The notes under the pieces: model-generated
What the model was told of the DNA's origin: nothing
Databases searched by the model: none
Seen by the model: only the letters and a program-made list of their open reading frames with translations
Translations under genes and position numbers: made by a program
From: Bacteroidota bacterium
GTDB taxonomy: Bacteria > Bacteroidota > Bacteroidia > Flavobacteriales > Flavobacteriaceae
Assembly: GCA_015767395.1 (NCBI GenBank)
Contig: JADWMI010000075.1
Location: 1-9,703, forward strand
Reading direction: 5' to 3'
DNA length: 9,703 nucleotides
In this document: positions 6,036 to 9,703 of the stretch, piece after piece
How the letters are laid out: each line of letters starts with the position of its first letter
Numbering within the stretch: the stretch's first letter is position 1

Positions 6036-7105
6036 TGAATATTTATATTGGTGCTGAACATCTCATTTCTCCCTTAGGGAATTCTGCTGAAGAAAATTTC
6101 ACAAAAGCTTGTGAAGGAAAAACAGGGATTAAGGTTGTAAAAAAAGGTAATTTTAAACAAGACACTAATTTATACCTAGCAAAATTTGATGATAATATAA
6201 ACATTGAAACTCTAGTTAATAATTGCTTCAATTCATTAAATATTAATAAATCAGTTTTAAAATCAAACAAAACTAAAATTATATTTAGCTCAACAAAAGG
6301 TTATATTTCTAGTGGTATTGAACACGCTTTAATAGATGTTATTAATAAATTTATTTCGAGTGAACAATTACCAAATAATCCAATTATAATTTCAAATGCT
6401 TGTATTTCTGGTGTAGTTGCAATAACAAAAGCTGCGGAATTAATAAAAGCTGATTTTTACGAAAATGTAATAGTAATAGGGGTAGATTTTTTATCAGACT
6501 TTGTTGTATATGGATTTGAAGCACTATATGCATTATCAAAAGACATTTGTAAACCTTTTGATAAAGACAGAATTGGTATTAATTTAGGTGAAGCCTGTTC
6601 TTCTGTAGTACTTTCTAAAAATGAATCTATTTTTAATCATAAGCCTTTACAATTTGTTAGCGGGAGCTCTTCAAATGATGCTAACCATATTTCAGGCCCT
6701 TCTAGAACAGGAGAAGGTTTATTTAGATCAATTCAGAAAACATTAGATTTAGGAGGGGTTTCAAAATCAGATATTGGTTATATTTCTGCACATGGAACAG
6801 CTACTAAATATAATGATACAATGGAAGCCATAGCTTTTAATAGATTGGGTTTAGAAGATGTGAAACTTAACAGTTTAAAGGGGTATTTTGGGCATACACT
6901 TGGTGCAGCTGGGCTAGTAGAAGTTTCAATGGCTATGCAACAATTAAGGCATCAAATAGTATTAAAAAGTTTAGGTTATTCTAACAATGGTGATGATGAA
7001 AAATTAAATATTATTACAACAACAGAATCACATCAGTTTGATACGTTTTTAAAAACTGCATCCGGTTTTGGAGGAGGTAATGCATCAATTATTATACGAA
7101 AATAA
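6035..7105 (+). CDS. Beta-ketoacyl synthase, short form with complete triad (ketosynthase 2)
   Basis: A condensing enzyme of 356 residues, about 40-50 shorter than ketosynthases 1 and 3. All catalytic residues are present: C123 in SNACISGVVAI, H253 in SAHGTATKYND, H287 in LKGYFGHTLGAAG and K282. The shortening is N-terminal: the cysteine is at 123 instead of about 155-163, so the region before it, which shapes the dimer and acyl pocket, is reduced. CISG replaces the common CASG. The C-terminus TASGFGGGNASIII is intact. The ATG shares a base with the thioesterase stop, and its own stop overlaps the next start, so it lies in a run of coupled genes. It is probably an elongating or initiating ketosynthase of the polyene pathway, perhaps working with the adjacent half-ketosynthase. 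Confidence 0.85.
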   Translation: MNIYIGAEHLISPLGNSAEENFTKACEGKTGIKVVKKGNFKQDTNLYLAKFDDNINIETLVNNCFNSLNINKSVLKSNKTKIIFSSTKGYISSGIEHALIDVINKFISSEQLPNNPIIISNACISGVVAITKAAELIKADFYENVIVIGVDFLSDFVVYGFEALYALSKDICKPFDKDRIGINLGEACSSVVLSKNESIFNHKPLQFVSGSSSNDANHISGPSRTGEGLFRSIQKTLDLGGVSKSDIGYISAHGTATKYNDTMEAIAFNRLGLEDVKLNSLKGYFGHTLGAAGLVEVSMAMQQLRHQIVLKSLGYSNNGDDEKLNIITTTESHQFDTFLKTASGFGGGNASIIIRK

Positions 7106-7707
7106 TGAATTATATTACTGCATATTGTCGCATTTCAGCTAATTCATTATTAATTAATAATCGTAAAATTGAATCAAATAACACAAGTTTAGCTTCCAAT
7201 TTACTTGAAATTTATAAAAATGAAGTATTGAAATATCCAAAATTTCATAAAATGGATTTATTAGCAAAAGCTGCATTTATTGGTTCTGAGCTAATTTTAA
7301 AAGAGAACAATACGTTCGTAAATTATAAAGATGATGAAATTGCATTAATATTTTCAAATTCTGAATCAAGTGAGCATTCAGATTCAAAATTTGAAAATTC
7401 ATATAAAAATAACAACCCAAGTCCATCTCAATTTGTTTATACATTACCGAATATTTTATTAGGTGAAATAGCAATTAAAAATAAATGGTTTGGTGAAAAT
7501 ATATTTCTGGTTTTACCTACCTTTGATGTAAGTGAAATTAAGCAACAAATTGAACTAATGCTTGGGAATGGTTCAAAAGCATGTTTTTGCGGATGGGTTA
7601 ATGTAAGTGATTCAAAGGTTGATGTTTTTTTGTTCACTATTGAACAAAATCAACCAGATGGAATTGAATTAACAGAAAATAATTTAATAACATTATATAA
7701 TAAATAA
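7105..7707 (+). CDS. Stand-alone ketosynthase-like N-terminal domain, no catalytic residues
   Basis: A 200-residue protein that I recognise as a diverged beta-ketoacyl-synthase N-terminal half (the Ketoacyl-synt_2 type). Visible thiolase-fold landmarks are MDLLAKAAFIGSELIL (50-65), IALIFSNSESS (79-89), NPSPSQFVYTLPNILLGEIA (104-123) and the strand ending ACFCGWVNV (159-167). Where the nucleophilic cysteine should be, the sequence runs IFLVLPTFDVSEI, with no cysteine, and the HGT and GHT histidine motifs are absent because the protein ends before that half. It is not an obvious broken gene: the frame is clean, the start overlaps the previous stop by one base, and the next gene begins two bases on. 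A non-catalytic partner or scaffold for a neighbouring ketosynthase is the natural guess, but its role is unknown to me. Confidence 0.7.
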   Translation: MNYITAYCRISANSLLINNRKIESNNTSLASNLLEIYKNEVLKYPKFHKMDLLAKAAFIGSELILKENNTFVNYKDDEIALIFSNSESSEHSDSKFENSYKNNNPSPSQFVYTLPNILLGEIAIKNKWFGENIFLVLPTFDVSEIKQQIELMLGNGSKACFCGWVNVSDSKVDVFLFTIEQNQPDGIELTENNLITLYNK

Positions 7708-7709
7708 TT

Positions 7710-7964
7710 GTGTCAGTAAATAGAGAAGAATTAAAAAAACAATTAATTGAAGAATTAAATTTAGAAGAATTAACAATAGTAGATATCGCTGATGATGATA
7801 AATTATTTGGTGATGATGGATTAGGATTAGATTCTATTGATGCTTTAGAATTGATAGTGCTTTTAGAAAAATACTATGGTATAAAAGTTACAGATCCTAA
7901 AGAGGCAAAAGAGGTTTTTGAATCTATTTCTACTATGGCAAGCTATATTGAGAAAAACACTTAA
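7710..7964 (+). CDS. Acyl carrier protein 2 (GTG start)
   Basis: An 84-residue acidic carrier protein with the phosphopantetheine serine S42 in LGLDSIDALELIVLLEKYY. The start is GTG: in-frame upstream there are only two codons (ATA ATT) after a TAA at 7701-7703, and no ATG occurs before the C-terminal part. The segment FGDDGLGLDSIDALEL is more extended before the serine than in ACP 1, and the sequence after it (GIKVTDPKEAKEVFESISTMASYI) also differs. It sits between the half-ketosynthase and ketosynthase 3 and probably serves one of them, with ACP 1 serving another step. Gammaproteobacterial aryl polyene clusters likewise carry two ACPs. Confidence 0.9.
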   Translation: MSVNREELKKQLIEELNLEELTIVDIADDDKLFGDDGLGLDSIDALELIVLLEKYYGIKVTDPKEAKEVFESISTMASYIEKNT

Positions 7965-7975
7965 ACACAAGTTTT

Positions 7976-9160
7976 GTGAAAATTTATATTACAGGTACTG
8001 GCATAATTTCGGGTATAGGTAATTCTATTAACGAAACTTATAATGCATTATTAGCTGAAAAATCAGGAATAACTCGAAAAGAATATCCTAACTTAAAAAG
8101 GTCTTTTTATACTGCTTCGGTCTCTTTAAGTAATTCTGAACTTGCTAAATCTTGTAATTATAAAAGTAAAAAAATTTCTAGAAGTTCATTATTAGGATTA
8201 AAAGCAGCGATTGAATGCTGGGGTGAAAATCAAATTAATCCAAACATAAAAACAGGAATAATTTCTGGAACTTCTGTTGGAGGAATGGATAAAAGCGAAA
8301 TATTTTATCGTAAATATTTAGCAAATGAAAGCTCCGATTTTAATGATTTAATGTATCATGATAGCGGTAGTGTAATCGAAAAAGTTGCGCATCATTTAAA
8401 TATTACAGATTATATAAATACTATTTCTACCGCATGTTCATCAAGTAGCAATGCAATTATGCATGGTGCTAGATTAATTAAAGCAGGGAAATTAGATCGT
8501 GTATTAGTAGGAGGAGTAGATGCTCTTTCTGAATTTACAATAAGTGGTTTTAATTCATTAATGATATATAATGATGAGGTTATAACCCCATTTGACAAAG
8601 ATAGAAAAGGCTTGAATCTTGGAGAGGGTGCCGGGTTCTTATTACTAGAGAGTGAAGCTAGTATTGCTAAAACTGGAAACAAAGTTTTAGCAGAAATTAG
8701 TGGATATCATAATAGTTCAGATGCTTATCATCAAACAGCCACATCACCAACTGCAGTAGGAGCAACAATAGCCATTAATGGTGCAATAAAAAATGCAAAA
8801 CTTAATGTTACTGATATTGACTATATAAATGCACATGGTACAGGAACTGAAAATAATGATTTAACAGAATCTGTTGCTTTTGTAAATGTTTTTAAAGAAA
8901 AAACCCCACCATTTAGTTCAACAAAAAGCTATACTGGGCATACATTAGCTGCTTCAGGGGCAATTGAAGCTGTTTTTTGTATAATGTCATTAAATAATAA
9001 TGTAATTTTCCCAAACTTAAATCATCTAAATGCTATTACAAAAACAAATTTAATACCTGTAAAATCAGTTACTAAAAATGTAAATTTGAAACATATCCTC
9101 ACAAATGCCTTTGGTTTTGGAGGGAATTGTACAGCGTTAGTTATTAGTAAAGTTAAATAA
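7976..9160 (+). CDS. Beta-ketoacyl-ACP synthase (ketosynthase 3, GTG start)
   Basis: A 394-residue condensing enzyme with a full active site: C154 in STACSSSSNAI, H287 in NAHGTGTENND, H322 in STKSYTGHTLAASG and K317. The start is GTG at 7976, which begins the expected MKIYITGTGIISGIG; no in-frame ATG lies closer. The 11-base gap after ACP 2 is the second largest between genes of the operon. The C-terminus HILTNAFGFGGNCTALVI is complete. It ends two bases before a ketosynthase-like gene lacking the active cysteine, an arrangement typical of a ketosynthase / chain-length-factor pair. It is therefore the best candidate for the main chain-elongating subunit. Compared with ketosynthase 1 it has HGTGT rather than HATST and a normal GHTLAASG. 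Confidence 0.9.
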   Translation: MKIYITGTGIISGIGNSINETYNALLAEKSGITRKEYPNLKRSFYTASVSLSNSELAKSCNYKSKKISRSSLLGLKAAIECWGENQINPNIKTGIISGTSVGGMDKSEIFYRKYLANESSDFNDLMYHDSGSVIEKVAHHLNITDYINTISTACSSSSNAIMHGARLIKAGKLDRVLVGGVDALSEFTISGFNSLMIYNDEVITPFDKDRKGLNLGEGAGFLLLESEASIAKTGNKVLAEISGYHNSSDAYHQTATSPTAVGATIAINGAIKNAKLNVTDIDYINAHGTGTENNDLTESVAFVNVFKEKTPPFSSTKSYTGHTLAASGAIEAVFCIMSLNNNVIFPNLNHLNAITKTNLIPVKSVTKNVNLKHILTNAFGFGGNCTALVISKVK

Positions 9161-9162
9161 TC

Positions 9163-9703
9163 ATGTATTACATTAACGCCATATCATCAATTTCTCATCA
9201 ACCAACGTTTAATAATGTTGGCTTTTCAAAACATATTGAACCATTGGGTGAAAATTCTGAAATAATTAAACCTATTTATAAAGAATATATCAATCCTAAA
9301 ATATTGAGGAGAATGGGTGATTTGATTCGAATGTCAGTAGCTAGTTCTTCTGAATGTATTAATAAAATTGATTCAGAGATTGATGCTGTTATAGTAGGAA
9401 CTGGACTTGGTTGTTTAACTGATACAGTAAAGTTTTTAACCAATTTTATTCAAATTGAAGGGCTGATTCCTCCTACATCATTTATTCAGTCTACACACAA
9501 TACAATTGCTGGTCAAATATCTTTAAACTATAAAATTAATGGGTATAATACAACTTACACTCAAAATACTTTATCTTTTGAATTAGCTATTGAGGATGCC
9601 ATGATGTGTCTTGATGAGGGCATGAATAATATATTAGTAGGTGGGGCAGATGAATTTATTCCATTCTTAGATGAATTTAAAAAGCAACTTGACTTGAATA
9701 ATT
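9163..9703 (+). CDS. Ketosynthase-like protein without active cysteine, chain-length-factor-like (partial)
   Basis: An ATG two bases after the previous stop opens a frame that runs off the right edge after 180 residues. It begins MYYINAISSISHQPTF and shows ketosynthase-fold landmarks: IDAVIVGTGLGCLTDT (73-88), SFIQSTHNTIAGQISLNY (106-123) and NILVGGADEF (156-165). The stretch equivalent to STACASG reads YTQNTLSFELA (132-142), so the nucleophilic cysteine is replaced by Asn or Thr. That recalls chain-length factors of type II polyketide synthases (ApeC is the aryl-polyene example), which pair with an active ketosynthase and set chain length. Pairing with the gene just upstream is inferred from order. 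The C-terminal histidine motifs are not in the window, so whether they are kept is unknown. Confidence 0.8.
   Translation, partial: MYYINAISSISHQPTFNNVGFSKHIEPLGENSEIIKPIYKEYINPKILRRMGDLIRMSVASSSECINKIDSEIDAVIVGTGLGCLTDTVKFLTNFIQIEGLIPPTSFIQSTHNTIAGQISLNYKINGYNTTYTQNTLSFELAIEDAMMCLDEGMNNILVGGADEFIPFLDEFKKQLDLNN

Noticed and set aside
6043..6270. Open frame on the minus strand, 75 residues
   Set aside because: Lies wholly inside ketosynthase 2 and has no recognisable domain; shadow of the real gene.
7277..7637. Two overlapping minus-strand open frames (7277-7474 and 7437-7637)
   Set aside because: Both sit inside the half-ketosynthase gene, overlap each other and resemble nothing; shadows in AT-rich sequence.
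7105..7707. Half-ketosynthase as a pseudogene from frameshift
   Set aside because: The next gene (ACP 2) starts two bases after the stop, and no remnant of a ketosynthase C-terminal half follows in any frame.
7966..7978. Small inverted repeat cacaa-gtt-ttgtg over the GTG start of ketosynthase 3
   Set aside because: Five base pairs with a 3-base loop, mostly A/T; expected by chance in this composition and too weak to claim as a regulator.
8410..8682. Open frame on the minus strand, 90 residues
   Set aside because: Antisense to the most conserved part of ketosynthase 3; a shadow.

Overview
The window is AT-rich (roughly 30% GC by eye). Genes are packed with 1-base overlaps or 1-3 base gaps, obvious Shine-Dalgarno sequences are scarce, and the promoter elements fit the Bacteroidetes TAnnTTTG -7 consensus. 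Together with protein features resembling Flavobacterium homologues, this points to a member of the Bacteroidota, most likely Flavobacteriia. No species call is possible.

The content is most of the core of an aryl polyene / flexirubin-type pigment gene cluster, a type II polyketide system. On the left, 1-475 (minus strand) is the 5' part of an RND/MMPL-type exporter gene. A 75-base divergent intergenic region follows (476-550). It holds a perfect 13-base inverted repeat whose arms each carry a -7-like box facing opposite directions.

From 551 to the right edge everything is on the plus strand: tyrosine ammonia-lyase (starter supply), FabG-type ketoreductase, FabF-type ketosynthase, a 52-base gap with a good internal promoter box, acyl carrier protein 1, LpxL/HtrB-like acyltransferase, hotdog dehydratase, 4HBT-type thioesterase, a short ketosynthase with a complete triad, a 200-residue half-ketosynthase without an active site, acyl carrier protein 2 (GTG start), a full ketosynthase (GTG start), and a partial ketosynthase-like protein without the nucleophilic cysteine that runs off the right edge.

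Inferred working model: tyrosine is deaminated to 4-coumarate, which is activated by a ligase not in this window and loaded on a carrier protein. The ketosynthases extend it with malonyl units, the FabG homologue reduces and the hotdog protein dehydrates each beta-carbon without an enoyl reduction step, so a conjugated polyene forms. The thioesterase and the LpxL-like acyltransferase would act in release or transfer to a lipid-like partner, and the RND protein in export to the envelope. The pathway type is known. The points most worth a second look are the symmetric divergent promoter, the internal promoter with an A10 tract, and the set of five ketosynthase-fold proteins of which two lack catalytic residues.
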